Positions 31,810-43,825 of a stretch of DNA of 64,000 bases are shown here, one piece after another. The stretch spans positions 37,742,056-37,806,055 of the forward strand of contig NC_087252.1 of assembly GCF_037042905.1 (NCBI RefSeq), written 5' to 3'. The notes below the pieces were generated by a model that was not told the DNA's origin, ran no database searches, and saw only the letters and a program-made list of their open reading frames with translations. Position 1 is the first letter of the stretch; each line of letters opens with the position of its first letter. The stretch is from Lytechinus pictus. Taxonomy: Eukaryota > Echinodermata > Echinoidea > Temnopleuroida > Toxopneustidae. The translations under genes and the position numbers were made by a program.

Positions 31810-34800
31810 TCACTCATAACAGTGCAGATCTATCAATTTAGTTGAAGGCATAGAGAGGTCTTGAGGTGTCATGTCCTCAACAGACTCCGGAGTTGCACCC
31901 CTGTAACCCTGAGGAGGAATCTCATCTGCTGTTTCAAAGTTATTAGGGATTCTTTCTGATGGTAACTGCCCAGGAAGTGCTTCTATAACTGCAGAGTCTT
32001 TGGGCAGAGTTGGTAGAGCTACGCGAACTAGTGACATAGCTGTCCGAGGAGAAGACTGGTGGTTAGGAGGTGACTGAGGTAAAGGTGGCTTCTCAGGGGA
32101 CGGATTCTCTTGTTTGATAGGTTGTTTGTCCAGGGGGATGCAGGCAGATCCTGCCTTGTGCCTCTTGAGATGGTGACTCTGTTTGAATGCCTTCCCACAT
32201 GCATCACACTTGTGTGGCCTCAATCCCAGGTGCCATCGCTCGTGCTTCTGGCGACCATTCTTAGAGGACAAGAGCTTGGGGCAGTACTGGCACTTGTAGC
32301 GGATCCCTTCTTGGGTCATGATGATCTCTTCTTGTCTGATTGGCCTGCTTGGGGTTACCATGACGATGTCGTGTTTTGACTTCAGGTGGGCTTTCAGGTG
32401 ATGGGGTTGGATGAATTTCTTAAAGCAGATGGAGCAGGAGTGAGGACGCTCACCTGTATGGATTCGCATGTGAATGCTCAAGTTCTGCCTTGTCTTGTAA
32501 TACTGACCACAGATATGACATTGAACCTGGAAAGGCGTTTCAGGATCATCATAACCATAATCCATATTGTTAGGATTGGTCAGATTCAAGGGGAGGACAT
32601 TACTACTTCCAGCTTCAAAGTCTTGACATTGCTGGAAATTCCCAGTGGGTCCACAATTTTGGTAAGACGCATGCCCATTTTCATCAACAATCTCTCCTTC
32701 TTCGATGTCAGAAAACACTTCTTCCTTGATGGAAGGACCCAGAAAATCCTGTTCATCGTTTTCTAGGGCATATCTTCCAACTCTTTCTGGTTCTTCTCTT
32801 TCTTCTTCCGTAATGTTTCCAATCTCCTCTAAACACTCACCAAGTGCAGGAGAGTGAACGACATTGTCATTTTCGTCATTTTTGCTGGCATCGTCTGCCA
32901 GTTTCTTGGCCTTTTCTTTGGCTTTCAACTGTTCCGTGCTAATAAGCCCTACAGCACTTGGAACATCCATTATCTGGAGTGCTTCACTTTCTGAGGATAA
33001 GGTAGGTTCATCACTAGGAGCCAGAGCCTTCTTCTTGCGATGATTTTCTGCCAAAACCTGCATCATATGCCAAGAGGTTAGAGGACCAATCCTATCATTG
33101 CTGTTAACATCGGCTTTCTTATCTTTGCTTTCTATCAACTTCATCTGCACTACCCTACACTTTGATGACATCTGATGCTTCTTGAGATGCTGCAGTTGCT
33201 TGAATGTATTCCCGCAGTTGTTGCACTTGTGGGGTCTCAATCCAAGATGCCATCTCTCATGTTTGCGCCTTCCAGACCTTGACATCAGTTCTTTGCTGCA
33301 GTAATGACACTTGTATCTCATTCCTTCCTCTGTCATGACCACAATCTCTTTCTTCCTGGTTGATTTCTGGATTGGATGATACACTCCGTGTCGGGAGAGC
33401 ATGTGAGCCTTCCTGTGATGGGACTGCCGAAAAGTCAAGCTGCACATACTGCAAGAGTATGGTCTCTCCCCTGTATGGATACGACTGTGAATCATGAGGT
33501 TTCGATTGCTCTTGCAGGTTTTCCCACATTCTTGGCAAATAAACAACTTGGTTTCTCCTAGCTCTGGATCTAAGCTTGGTAGTCTTGTCAGGTCTAACGG
33601 TCCATCTTCGGGAAAGTTTGCTAACACAGGTTGATCAAGGCACTTGGTAGTCACAGGATTGTGCGAAATGGATGATGAAAGACTTGAAGTAGGAATAGCA
33701 GCAAGCTCTTGAAGTGGAGCCTGACTTGCAGGTGTAGGGCTTACCTGGGATTGACCACTGGAGATTCTCGTAGAAACAGATTCTGTGATTACATTACCTG
33801 TTACATGTACCTCTCCTTCTTCAGTCTCGTCATAGAAAACCTTTTGTTTATTATGATCAGAAGTTTGAGAATGATTAGTAGTAGCGTTGGTGAGTCGTGG
33901 AAGTACAACTTTAGTCTTTGCTCTGTTAGCCTGGCATCGCTTTGTCTTCATATGGGCTTGGAGCTGCCAACGCTGGCGAAATGCAGCCCCACAAAATTCA
34001 CAAGAATGGGGTCTGATGCCGAAATGCCACATTTGATGTCTCCGTCTGTTACTCTTACAGGAAAATACTTTGGGGCATAAGGAACACTTCCATCTCGGTC
34101 CAGTGTCTGTAAATATAACGCCAGCAGCTTCTTGTCCTTGTAATGTCTCCTGCGAGTGTTGGCTGTGAAAGGCCTCTATGTGTGTTTTCAGAGCGGCACC
34201 TGTTGGGAAGAGCTGGCGACAATAGAAACAATCAAACTTCTGGAGCTCACTGTGAGAGAGCATGTGGTCATTGAGGTAAAGATCATTCCGGAAGAGTTTT
34301 TTACAATACGGGCACCTGACACTGTCATTTGGAAGCTTGACTTCACTTTTCACTGCATGGAGTTTCTTAGACTGATCTAAGCTGGGTTCATGGTTCAAAT
34401 GTTGACCAAACTGTTCCCCTGCAGGGTTTGACAACTCCCTTGAAGCACTTTGAAGACCGTCATGATGTTCCTTGGCAATAACACTGGGGAAATTATTCTT
34501 ACATTTAGTATTCTCAATACCTGCACATGCATGTTGCTTCTTGGCCAACTCATTAAAGAATACCCTCCCACATAGGTTACAACATGGATCTTTTTCTCTA
34601 ACTACAAGTTGAAACTCACGCTTGCTGCAAGAACAGACTGTGTCAGACCCGCATTCTTTACAAGAGGTTTCTGATGAATCTCTGCTGCTTGGTACACTGC
34701 AGTCATGGCCGAACAGGCAATCTATGCTATCAACACAGACTGTGCAATCAGCGCAGCTGTATGTTCCATGAGTGACATTCTGAGTGATATTCAGATACTT

Positions 34801-35286
34801 CGGAAGCCTTGCTTGATGACTCAGTCGATTGTTGCTACTAGTTGATTTCTCTGGAAGTGGAGTGTGATGATTAATACCGTTGGAATTACTTTGAGGTATT
34901 TTCAACCCTGTTTGAAAACTGGGCCTTTCTATTCCTCGCTGTGACAATGTCCCGATGACTGCTTTGGTTGTGGCTAAACTAACTCCTCCGGGTAAGCCCT
35001 GTTGAACCAGGATACTACTCTGGCTCTCATGTCCTTGTAGAGGCAGAAGATCACGGCTACAAAGGGTCCCCTTTCCGGAGAGATATTCTTTCTTCTTGAG
35101 GATCTTCTTTTTAGGATTTTTCGCATTTGCTTTCTTCATAGGTACCATCCTCTCTTGACACTTAGCTTTGATGAGGCTCTCATCCTTCGGATGTGCCAAT
35201 CTTTCATGGTTCTCTAAGGCTGCAAGGCGCTTGAAGCACTTGCCACAAGTGCTACAGACATTGGATCTTCCCGATGGCAAGGACAT
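31810..35286 (-). CDS. C2H2 zinc-finger protein, 1158 aa, with three repeated four-finger modules and CtBP-type motifs
   Basis: Probable nuclear transcriptional repressor; I do not recognise a named orthologue. One uninterrupted frame. Finger at about 11-32, an atypical Cys cluster at 178-254, then three modules at about 325-451, 584-710 and 923-1049. Each module is a conventional finger pair, a linker (TEEGMRYKC, TQEGIRYKC or FTDTGPRWKC), and a second pair built on WH.G(L/I)RPH.C. Modules 2 and 3 have TGERP linkers. PLDLT (564-568) and PLNLT (899-903) each lie about 20 residues before modules 2 and 3, and PQDLS (1141-1145) is near the C-terminus. These match the PxDLS ligand recognised by CtBP corepressors. 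VKSE, IKEE and IKQE fit the SUMO consensus, and acidic EEGE stretches precede modules 2 and 3. The start codon directly follows an AG that could be an acceptor, so 5' UTR exons probably exist. The neighbours do not indicate a function. Confidence 0.9.
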   Translation of the reverse strand: MSLPSGRSNVCSTCGKCFKRLAALENHERLAHPKDESLIKAKCQERMVPMKKANAKNPKKKILKKKEYLSGKGTLCSRDLLPLQGHESQSSILVQQGLPGGVSLATTKAVIGTLSQRGIERPSFQTGLKIPQSNSNGINHHTPLPEKSTSSNNRLSHQARLPKYLNITQNVTHGTYSCADCTVCVDSIDCLFGHDCSVPSSRDSSETSCKECGSDTVCSCSKREFQLVVREKDPCCNLCGRVFFNELAKKQHACAGIENTKCKNNFPSVIAKEHHDGLQSASRELSNPAGEQFGQHLNHEPSLDQSKKLHAVKSEVKLPNDSVRCPYCKKLFRNDLYLNDHMLSHSELQKFDCFYCRQLFPTGAALKTHIEAFHSQHSQETLQGQEAAGVIFTDTGPRWKCSLCPKVFSCKSNRRRHQMWHFGIRPHSCEFCGAAFRQRWQLQAHMKTKRCQANRAKTKVVLPRLTNATTNHSQTSDHNKQKVFYDETEEGEVHVTGNVITESVSTRISSGQSQVSPTPASQAPLQELAAIPTSSLSSSISHNPVTTKCLDQPVLANFPEDGPLDLTRLPSLDPELGETKLFICQECGKTCKSNRNLMIHSRIHTGERPYSCSMCSLTFRQSHHRKAHMLSRHGVYHPIQKSTRKKEIVVMTEEGMRYKCHYCSKELMSRSGRRKHERWHLGLRPHKCNNCGNTFKQLQHLKKHQMSSKCRVVQMKLIESKDKKADVNSNDRIGPLTSWHMMQVLAENHRKKKALAPSDEPTLSSESEALQIMDVPSAVGLISTEQLKAKEKAKKLADDASKNDENDNVVHSPALGECLEEIGNITEEEREEPERVGRYALENDEQDFLGPSIKEEVFSDIEEGEIVDENGHASYQNCGPTGNFQQCQDFEAGSSNVLPLNLTNPNNMDYGYDDPETPFQVQCHICGQYYKTRQNLSIHMRIHTGERPHSCSICFKKFIQPHHLKAHLKSKHDIVMVTPSRPIRQEEIIMTQEGIRYKCQYCPKLLSSKNGRQKHERWHLGLRPHKCDACGKAFKQSHHLKRHKAGSACIPLDKQPIKQENPSPEKPPLPQSPPNHQSSPRTAMSLVRVALPTLPKDSAVIEALPGQLPSERIPNNFETADEIPPQGYRGATPESVEDMTPQDLSMPSTKLIDLHCYE

Positions 35287-35918
35287 CTTTCCAGATCATC
35301 ACAAATTTAAAAATAGCAAACTCAATATAGTACTCAGCATTCGAGGTTTCAAAAATATAAATATATATAGCAATGACTGAACATCTTTGTTCAGCTTACC
35401 GGTAACTCAAAACTTTCAAGTACTGATACAGATCAATTTGTTTAACTTAAAATGGTTACAAATTCATTTCAAATAGCATAATATAAACTTTCTTAAATGG
35501 CACAGATACTGATATTTTTTCCTGCATGCTCCTGATGATCGTTTTCACTCGTAATAGACCTCTGCAACCAAGACACCATTACAGGAGGTTAGAAGAGGAA
35601 CACAGAATTTCAAGGTGACTGTTTTGTTTTGTTCTTTTCTTTCAAGATGAAGGCACTTATTTTTGAAGGCATACCCTGCCATGGATTTTCCAGTGTGGGC
35701 CTGGTTGGAAGCCGACTCTTGGATCTGATAAGTAGGGGTTAACATCAAGCAGCCTCCTATATGGTCACTACAAGCTGCCATATATGGTCAATGCTGGCTT
35801 CCTTCTAGGGCCACTACTGGCTGCCGGGCTGATGGTAGAACTGTAATGATGGTAAATAGATGAAAGAGAACATTTATTTACTCATTCATTTATAAATTCT
35901 TAAAGAATCTCTTCATCA

Positions 35919-36525
35919 TTAAAGGTCAAGTCCACCCCAGAAAAAAAGTTGATTAAATCAATAGAGAAAAATCAAACATGAATAACGCTGAAAACTTCAT
36001 CAAAATCGGATGTAAAATAAGAAAGTTATGACATTTTAAAGTTCCGCTTATTTTTCACAAAACTGTTCTATGCTCAACTCAGTGATATGCAAATGAGAGA
36101 GTCAATGATGTCACTCACTATTTCTTTTGCTTTTTATTGTTTGAATTATACAATATTTCAATTTTTACGAATTTGACAATTAGGACCCTCTTGTTTGAAC
36201 CACAAAATGTTAAAATAATGGAATTCCATGTGTTCAGAGAGGAATGAAACTTTGTTTCACATGACAGTGACAAGAAAATCAAAATATTTCATATTTCATA
36301 TAATAAAATACAAAAGAAATAGTGAGTGGGTGATGTCATCGGTTCCCTCATTTGCACACCGAACAGGATGAGCATATAACTGTTTTGTGAAATTAAGCAA
36401 AACTTTAAAATGTCATAACTTTCTTATTTTACATCCAATTTTGATGAAATTTTCAGTGTTATGCTTGTTTGATTTTTCTCTTTCTATTCAAATCAGCTTT
36501 TTGTTGGGGTGGACTTGTCCTTTAA
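35919..36525. mobile_element. Family U fold-back MITE, full copy
   Basis: About 607 bp, very similar to the 25592 copy. It lies just upstream of the single-exon zinc-finger gene. Confidence 0.85.
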
Positions 36526-37887
36526 CTTAAGAAAATTCCTCTATTTATTTGATTCAAATGAACCAAGATGTTGATGGAATACAATCCTGAACGACAAGGC
36601 TATTTTGAGGCCTACATGTAGAAAAGAATTGGAAAAAATGAGTGGGTGGGGTAAGGGTTCCAATCTTGACTACTGACTGCCTGTTCACAACGAAAATTGA
36701 CACAATATGTATCGGACGTGATCTGGCAGAACCAAAGATCTCCTTTTACGCGATTCCAAGATATTCGAGCTTAAAAATTCAAAATTGCTTCTTTAGCTTT
36801 CTTTGAAAAAAAGGAGAATGGTGTATCAGACCTTTTTGTTTTCCTTTGTCATATGGAACATATATAAGTAATTGGGACAAAAAAATATTTGATTCCCTCA
36901 TTAAATCTTGTAATTCTCTTCAATTTTTAAAACTTTCGAGCTTTTACCTGATTAAATCGACGACTACACTCCTAGCTTTTAATCAGGCAAAACTATGTAT
37001 GTCAAAGTTTATCAGGCAAGAATATACATATGCCCTGCGCATTGCAAAGTTTTATCAGGCAAAACTACATATGTCCTGCGCACTGCAAAGTTTTATCGGG
37101 CAAAACTATGTATAATGGATTGTGTTACCAGGGAGTCCCTGGTATTAACAAACACTAATGAATTCAATATCAAACAAAATATTGTAATAAATATTCATCA
37201 AACTTTCACCAAAAATACACAAATACCTACCGTACAAAATATAAACATGTAAAAAAATTGCCGAATTTGTTTGTCTTTTTTTACAATATCAGCTTCCAAT
37301 CGCACCCCCTTCGCATGTGACATATTTTGGTCACTTGAAAATAACATTGAATTACCGCACATATGTTTTCTGTGGGAAAATTGAGACTGAAACAACAAAA
37401 TCAATGATTCAGACTATCAGTAGATCTACCATGTTATAGATCTAGATCTAACAGTAAAATTATAGCCAAGATGGATCTCTATCATGTCGTTTATTATGAA
37501 GACTTGTGTAGTGTAAAGTTAAGTTAACTTGTAATGTTTAAGATCGCTAATTCTAAAAGTAAATTCTTATTCTTCTAGTCTTGACGCAAACTAATTTTTG
37601 GCAGAAGTTTCCCTTTGGAAGATATGGCAAAATGGCGACTAATTCTTCTTTAATACAGTGTAGATCTAGAGACTAGATTTGATTCAAAAGTTAGATCAAA
37701 ATCTAAATGCATAGATCTATAAAAAAAAGTTTATAAACCCTTACTTACTCTAGGCCTACCTTAAAAATTAGAGATGATTGGTGTTAGACCTTTAACCAGA
37801 AACGTATGATCTAACTTAGATCTAGTCTTTGATAAAATCTCGCGTTTATCATCTGAACAATAAAGTATACTAGATAGTCTAGCTTAC

Positions 37888-38010
37888 CTTGTTTCAGTTA
37901 AAAAATTTGATTTTCTCTAAAGCTAAATTCAAAACCTGTTTCCTTCTCCAGGCTCTCGAATTGGAAGCCATGGCACCACAGTGACTGTGAGTAGTGTAAA
38001 GGGTGGTTCC
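37888..38010 (-). promoter_or_regulatory. Possible 5' non-coding exon of the 31810-35286 zinc-finger gene
   Basis: On minus, a block containing a short upstream reading frame (ATGGCTTCCAATTCG, 26 codons to TGA) ends in a strong donor ACAAG|GTAAGCTAG at 37887. It is about 2.6 kb upstream of the coding exon in the same orientation. Caution: the interval 36975-38115 is bounded by inverted copies of a TAATCAGGCAAAACTA-like sequence, so the block may be part of a mobile element. Confidence 0.28.
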
Positions 38011-38159
38011 TTATTGCGCTAAACAACATGCAGTAAACTAACTAGCTGCGCGTGATGCGGTTCTCCCAACCGTTACAATGCAGAAATGTGGGAGATACGT
38101 AGTTTTGCCTGATTAATCAACATTCTACTTTCGAAGCTATCGTTCTATAAATAAAACAT

Positions 38160-39781
38160 TGCTATCCAGCTGTCCAGGATGCCATCAAAAACAATGAAAT
38201 CAATTTCACACATGCAGTTCTTTCATGTCTCTTGCATCATTGCAATGTGCCCGTACAAAAGTGGCTTCCAAAGCATTTTCTGTCTTTAATCTCTACAATC
38301 AACAACTTGCTGACAATAGCAATGCCAAGATACAGCTGTCCAGAATGCCATCAAACACAATGACATCAATTTCACACATGCAGTTCTTTCATGATGTCTC
38401 TGGCATCATTGCAGTGGGCCATAAGACAAGTGTCTTCCAAAGCATTTTCCGTCTTTAGTCTGTACAATCAACAACTTGTCTACAACAGCAATGCCAAGAC
38501 ACCACCTAAGTGAAACAGATGTAGCCAGAGCCCTAGGGATGCTGGAAGCTGGCCTCAGTCAGCGAAGAGTAGCCAGAATGATGGGCGTGTCACACAGTGT
38601 CATTAGCAGAGCAAATCAAAGACACCGAGAGACAGGGCTATACTCCGAGAGACCCCGCAGTGGCCGACCAGTTTCGACAACCCCTAGAGATGATTGCTAC
38701 TTGACGAATCTCAGCCTCCGCAACCGCTTTCACAGTGCACGCCGCCTCAACAATGACTTCGCTGCAGCAACTGGAGTGATTGTTTCCACTCAAACAATCC
38801 GTAACCGACTTCACAGAGCCAATATGCATGCCAGACGGCCAGCTCAGTGTGTCCCACTCACCCCTGCTCACAGAAGAATTTGTCTCAACTGGGCCCGGGA
38901 GCATGTCAGATGGACCAGACAGCAATGGCGTAGAGTTCTGTTCACAGATGAGAGCAGATTTTCCCTTGACCACAATGATGGACGTTCGAGACTCTGGAGG
39001 CGACCAGGAGAGAGATTTGCAGACCCCTGCATTGCAGAACATGACCGTTATGGGGGAGGCAGCGTCATGGTGTGGGGAGGCATCACCTACGCCAACCGTA
39101 CTCGTCTCTACGTGGTCCCAGGGGGAGCAATGACAGGAGTGAGGTACAGGGATGAGGTCCTTGAACCTATAGTGGTGCCATTTGCAGAAAATGTGGGACA
39201 AAACATCATTTTCATGGATGACAATGCCCGTGCCCACCGAGCTAGGGTGGTGACCGAGTTCCTTGAGGGCCAGGGGATTGAGCGTATGGAGTGGCCAGCG
39301 AGGTCCCCGGACTTAAACCCGATAGAGCACGTCTGGGACATGATGGGGAGGAGTCTCGAGCAGCTCGAAGCCCATCCACTTGGACTGCAGCAGCTGGGTG
39401 TGGCTCTGGAGGCTGCATGGGATGCACTGGACGTCAGAGACATCAATCGTCTCATCAGCTCCATGAGACAGCGCTGTGAAGCCGTTATTGCTGCAGGAGG
39501 TGGTCACACTCGTTACTGAACTGCCTGAAAGACACTCAGACATTCGTTTTTACCACTTCATGTCGGTAGCTGATATACCCCTCGGGGCCCACTTTTCAGG
39601 ATGTGCAGTGATGCGAGAGACATTGTGCAACAACTGAAACCACCCATGCGTGAAATTGATTACAGCGTGTTTAAGGACATTTAGGACAGTTGTACTGAGG
39701 TATTTCCAGAAATAAAACACCTTGTATAAAATCTTTATGTACGTTTTAAAAAGTGGTCCTTAACTTTTTTTGAGTAGTGTA
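38160..39781 (+). mobile_element. Tc1/mariner-type DNA transposon with intact transposase
   Basis: Contains the 38476-39519 transposase. Right side: a subterminal stretch at about 39590-39670 (GTGAAATTGATTACAGC on plus) is an inverted match of the left side (ATCAATTTCACACATGC at about 38197 and again at about 38370). The right end runs to GAGTAGTGTA at 39781, beside TA. On the left, about 165 bp is present twice in tandem (about 38166-38331 and 38337-38500). I cannot find the matching outermost left end (TACACTACTC), so that terminus looks lost or rearranged. Confidence 0.8.
38476..39519 (+). CDS. Tc1-family DD34E transposase, 347 aa, uninterrupted
   Basis: Cut-and-paste transposase of the Tc1/mariner (IS630-like) superfamily. 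N-terminal helix-turn-helix at about 11-48 (LSETDVARALGMLEAGLSQR), second DNA-binding helix region to about 115, and a GRPR-like RSGRP at 61-65. Catalytic residues are visible: D158 in FTDES, D249 in FMDDNARAH and E284 in DLNPIEHVWD. The last two are separated by 34 residues, the DD34E signature of Tc1. Length is normal for the family and there is no stop or frameshift. The region is markedly GC-richer than its AT-rich surroundings. The methionine at 38476 lies within the second copy of a duplicated leader; an inner methionine (residue 6, MPRHHLSE) is an alternative start. The intact frame suggests a recent insertion; activity also depends on the damaged left terminus. Confidence 0.92.
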   Translation: MSTTAMPRHHLSETDVARALGMLEAGLSQRRVARMMGVSHSVISRANQRHRETGLYSERPRSGRPVSTTPRDDCYLTNLSLRNRFHSARRLNNDFAAATGVIVSTQTIRNRLHRANMHARRPAQCVPLTPAHRRICLNWAREHVRWTRQQWRRVLFTDESRFSLDHNDGRSRLWRRPGERFADPCIAEHDRYGGGSVMVWGGITYANRTRLYVVPGGAMTGVRYRDEVLEPIVVPFAENVGQNIIFMDDNARAHRARVVTEFLEGQGIERMEWPARSPDLNPIEHVWDMMGRSLEQLEAHPLGLQQLGVALEAAWDALDVRDINRLISSMRQRCEAVIAAGGGHTRY

Positions 39782-39859
39782 TTATATAAAGAAAAGAAAT
39801 GAATGCAGTTTCAAAATAAATTCCTCATAATTTTGCAGCATTTATTGTCTACTTTTTTC

Positions 39860-40100
39860 GAACCTTTGTCTGTCTTTTCACCAAAACTTGTGTTATACCG
39901 AGGTTTTTTACCCGACTGCTAAGAAAGCACGAATGCCTGTGAGCAAGCAACCAGGGGACCAACGGCTTAAGGTCCTCTCCGAGGGACCTGGTAATGAGGA
40001 TAAATGCCTTACCAAAGGGCACTAGCGCACCACTTGGGAATCGAACCCGGGTCACCGGAATCCGAAACCCCCGCTCTACCGACTGAGCTATCGCGCCTCC
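39860..40100 (-). repeat. tRNA-derived SINE
   Basis: Minus-strand GATAGCTCAGTCGGTAGAGC (box A) and GGGTTCGATTCCC (box B), followed by a conserved-looking body (GGTCCCTCGGAGAGGACC) and tail. Confidence 0.75.
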
Positions 40101-41200
40101 TTTGTAACAGACATAGATCAAAACTGATCTCACTCAGTGAAAACAACAACCAATTTCACACATTTGTGAATTTTATTTTTAATCATGTTTTTGATAGGTA
40201 ATGGAAGTACGAAAGCACAAAAGAGCTAGTGCATCCACATACCAGGCAACGTAAATTGAATCTTGAAAATCCGCAAGAGACTCCTTTGCTGCTGTTAGTC
40301 CCATCACATAACAAGAACCATGTTGCCAATAGCCCCTGTGCCAAAGTCAGAACCTAGAGATTGAATCAAAGAGAATGTACAGGAAATATTTACAAGAAAT
40401 AAAATGACTGACATGGAACAATTAAAAATAAATTGAACAAGACTTCTTCCATCACATCTGTGACCTATATCCCTTGAACTTGAGATTATCCTCACTCCCG
40501 TCCATCAGCCACGTTTTTGAAGATCAACCCTATGATATTTTTCTCTTATTTTTCTCTGAAGCCGGATCATCACCCTTTCTCAAATCTGATGTTTAAATCT
40601 GAAAGATTCTTCAGTTATCACACTAAGAATGACAATAGGATGGGTGGATGGACGCCCCAATCGGAGAAAAGTACAGCCCCGAGTACTACCTGTAGGCCTA
40701 CTACACTCAAATTCTTTATAAGACTGCATTTTTCAAAAGACCAAATATTTTTTGTCATTTCTCGAGCATTCATTCTCAATGGAATTTTTTCACATCACAA
40801 TGCTCTTTTTGCTTTACTGTAATGTAACCCCCACCCCCCTTGACAAATTTCAGGACTAAACCACATAAAGTTTGATGACTGTTGCTTATTTTCAAGTCTG
40901 GCACATATTTTAGACCATTTTTTTTTGAAAATCTGTATTATCTGACACACTGCTACAATGCACACATTATCAATCCCAAAATTGCCAATTCAACAACATT
41001 TTGGTGCAAAATTAATTGATGCAAATTTTATTTTCAACCACAAATAAAATAAAAAAACATGTGATTTTACTTTTGCTCTTTAAAAGATGCTGGGTTATGA
41101 TCACGCAAAAGGATCCCAATTATTCCCAAACAAACATTGCAAAAACAATTTCTAAAACTTGAAGGTTTTTACAATAACAATGAAATGCATCTACTCACTG

Positions 41201-43565
41201 TAAAGGGGAAGTTCACCCTGACGAAAAGTTTTATTGCAATACCAGAAAAAAAAATTGGAGGTTGCGAGGTAAATCTAACAAAGATTAAGAAAGTGATTTG
41301 AAATTTAAGATTTCAATTAGTGACGTCATACATGTATATGAGCAGCTGCCCCATATAAAGTGCTTAAATTTCAATTTTTTAATGGTTCGTGATGACTAAA
41401 AATTTTTCTCCTTTCAAAACTGAGTGTGAAAATAATTTGTCTGCTGATATAATGAAGGTACAAGAAAATCCATTTTTAAGTTCATGAGAAAATGGCATTT
41501 CACTTATGTTTATAATTCATGATACATGGGAGGCTGCTTGCATACATGTATGACATCACAAATAAAAATTTGAACTCTGATATTACTCTTAAAATCTTTG
41601 GACTTTCCTCAACCTTAATATTAATAATAATAATAATGATAATACTACTAATAACTAGAACTGCAATCGTTTCATTACGATGTGCATGCATTGACGCGTC
41701 TGATTGAAAGGTCAAGTCCACCTCAGAAAAATGTTGATTTGAATCAATAGGAAAAAATCAGACAAGCACAATGCTGAAAATTTCATCAAAATCGGATGTA
41801 AAATAAGAAAGTTATGACATTTCAAAGTTTCGCTTATTTTTAACAAAAGAGTTATATGAACGAGCCAGTTACATCCAAATGAGAGAGATGATAATGTCAC
41901 TCACTCAAAATGGTGCATGCACTGTCATGCATGAATGATTTTAGAAAATGAAATAAGAGATACACAATAATGCATCATGGACAACATGTCTACCAAATCG
42001 GAATGAATTTGGATGAGGAGCGGAGGCAGGGGAGGACTAACAAAAATTACATGTTAATCAAAGTGGATTTTGGTACATTTTGCCCTCCATAGGAAGTTAC
42101 ATACTCGAGTCAAACAGATTTCGTCCATTTTTAGACCATATGGCTGCTCAACAAAGAGAGAGAAGGGAGAAAAAGACACAGAGAGTGATATAAATAAGCA
42201 TACAAATTTCCCTGACAGTTCATTAACGTAACTCAGTGTAAAGTACATAACAGAACGATGTGCATGCATAATACGTTATGCCATAGACATTGTGTACAAT
42301 TCTGTTGTTGATAATGTGTTCATTGTGAGAAGTATACCATGTGTTCAGATTGGCTTATCTTGAAATTTTCTGTTGTAACCTATGTCGTATTTGGTATCAC
42401 TGGATAGAGCATTCCAATGCGGTGACACTGATACCACTTTCATTTGTGCGCAAGCAATAGACCGGAAGTAAATGCCATATAAAGAAAGACATTAAAAATG
42501 ACAGTTTTGCACAATAATTTTAACCTGACGTCAGCTCTGTCAGTTTATGTCACAAACGGTTAACGAATGGTTAAAGTATATATCAATACTCATATCTGCC
42601 AAGTTAGAAAGAATAAGCTTCAATAATAAAGAAATAAGAGCAAGTTGAAGTTGTGCTGGCATTATAGTGCATTTTTGCGTATTTTGCTGATTTTCGGGAG
42701 CATTTTTCAGATATTTCGTCAGCAGTAAGGTATATATTTTTCGAAATGGCATGAAAGGGCATATCTTGAACACCCTAAACCAAAAAAAGGGTACGGGTTT
42801 GGCCATGCATGACGCAATGAGGAGCATTCAAAGGTAAGCGTTTTTGAAACTTTAGAGGGCGCTATTTCAATACCGGAAGGTCAGTGATGCGTGCAAACTG
42901 ACTCGTAAGTATGATAATTTGCCAGTATTAATTCCTGAAAATATTAGCTCGAATTGAATAAAAACAAGAAAGTTATGGCCATTTTACGATTTTTTGACTT
43001 TACATTTCAATAAATATGAAGTTTTTGAAGGAAGGCTATTTCGGATTTGAATTTAGAGCATGAAGATGGCATTTTGAAGGTCAGGTTATGCGTCGCAGAT
43101 GATGGACCAACTCTTTGACTATCTATAGCAATTTGTTAGAAGTTTGTAGCATGCAGGATGCGGGAGTTAGGACGAGATTGATAATGGTATGCAAATGGAC
43201 TTGAAATTTACAAAATGGCGCCTTGATGGTCATGCATCAGTGATTTTGGAAAATGGAAGACGAGGTGCACAACTAGGAATGCTGGACAACATGTCAACAA
43301 AGTTTGGATGAATTTGGATGAGGGACGGAGCCAGGGTAGAGCTAACAAAAACCATGTGTTAAACAAATGGGATTTTGTGGAAGAAGAAGAAGAAGAAGAC
43401 GACGGAATAGGAATACGGAACAAGAACAATGCATTGTCGCCATTGGGCGTCAATGCAATAAGATTAATAATAGCATTAAGAGTGAGCCTCCCATTTAGTT
43501 TCCTTCAAAGATGTATCTTTTTTTCTATTTTTATTTATAATTTTTGTCATTAAACTTCCCCTTTA
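41201..43565. mobile_element. Family G fold-back element(s) with nested fragments
   Basis: Starts TAAAGGGGAAGTTCACCCTG and ends TTAAACTTCCCCTTTAAAG. The interior carries a family U arm (41706) and two related direct-repeat blocks (about 41907-42050 and 43212-43350, both with GGACAACATGTC). I could not resolve which ends belong together. Confidence 0.5.
41706..41907. mobile_element. Family U MITE, one arm only
   Basis: AAAGGTCAAGTCCACCTCAG through GTCACTCACTCA; the second arm is missing. It is inserted among other fold-back remnants. Confidence 0.7.
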
Positions 43566-43825
43566 AAGTGATTTAAAGACCAAAAAAAATTAATATACTT
43601 ATTAGCATGAAAGCACTGGACACTTCACTGAAATAAGCCAAATGCAATTTAATCACAATTTGCATTCATTAAAGCTAATCATGATTACTACATGTGGTGG
43701 ATATTTTACTCTTATAACATACAACTGATAAAATATTTCAACTTTCATAAAACAAAATAGATCAAGAGGGCTGATACACCTTAAATTTTCAATTTGTGAA
43801 AAAAAACAATCACATAATTTTGAAT

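Noticed and set aside
37988-37998. GAGTAGTGTA as a possible left terminus of the Tc1 element
   Set aside because: It is in direct, not inverted, orientation relative to the right end, so it cannot be the matching terminal repeat.
38638-39464. Minus-strand open frames opposite the transposase
   Set aside because: Antisense shadows caused by the GC-rich coding sequence.
40020-40100. Possible tRNA gene on minus (box A and box B both good)
   Set aside because: No convincing acceptor stem closure, and it continues into a SINE body; called a tRNA-derived SINE.
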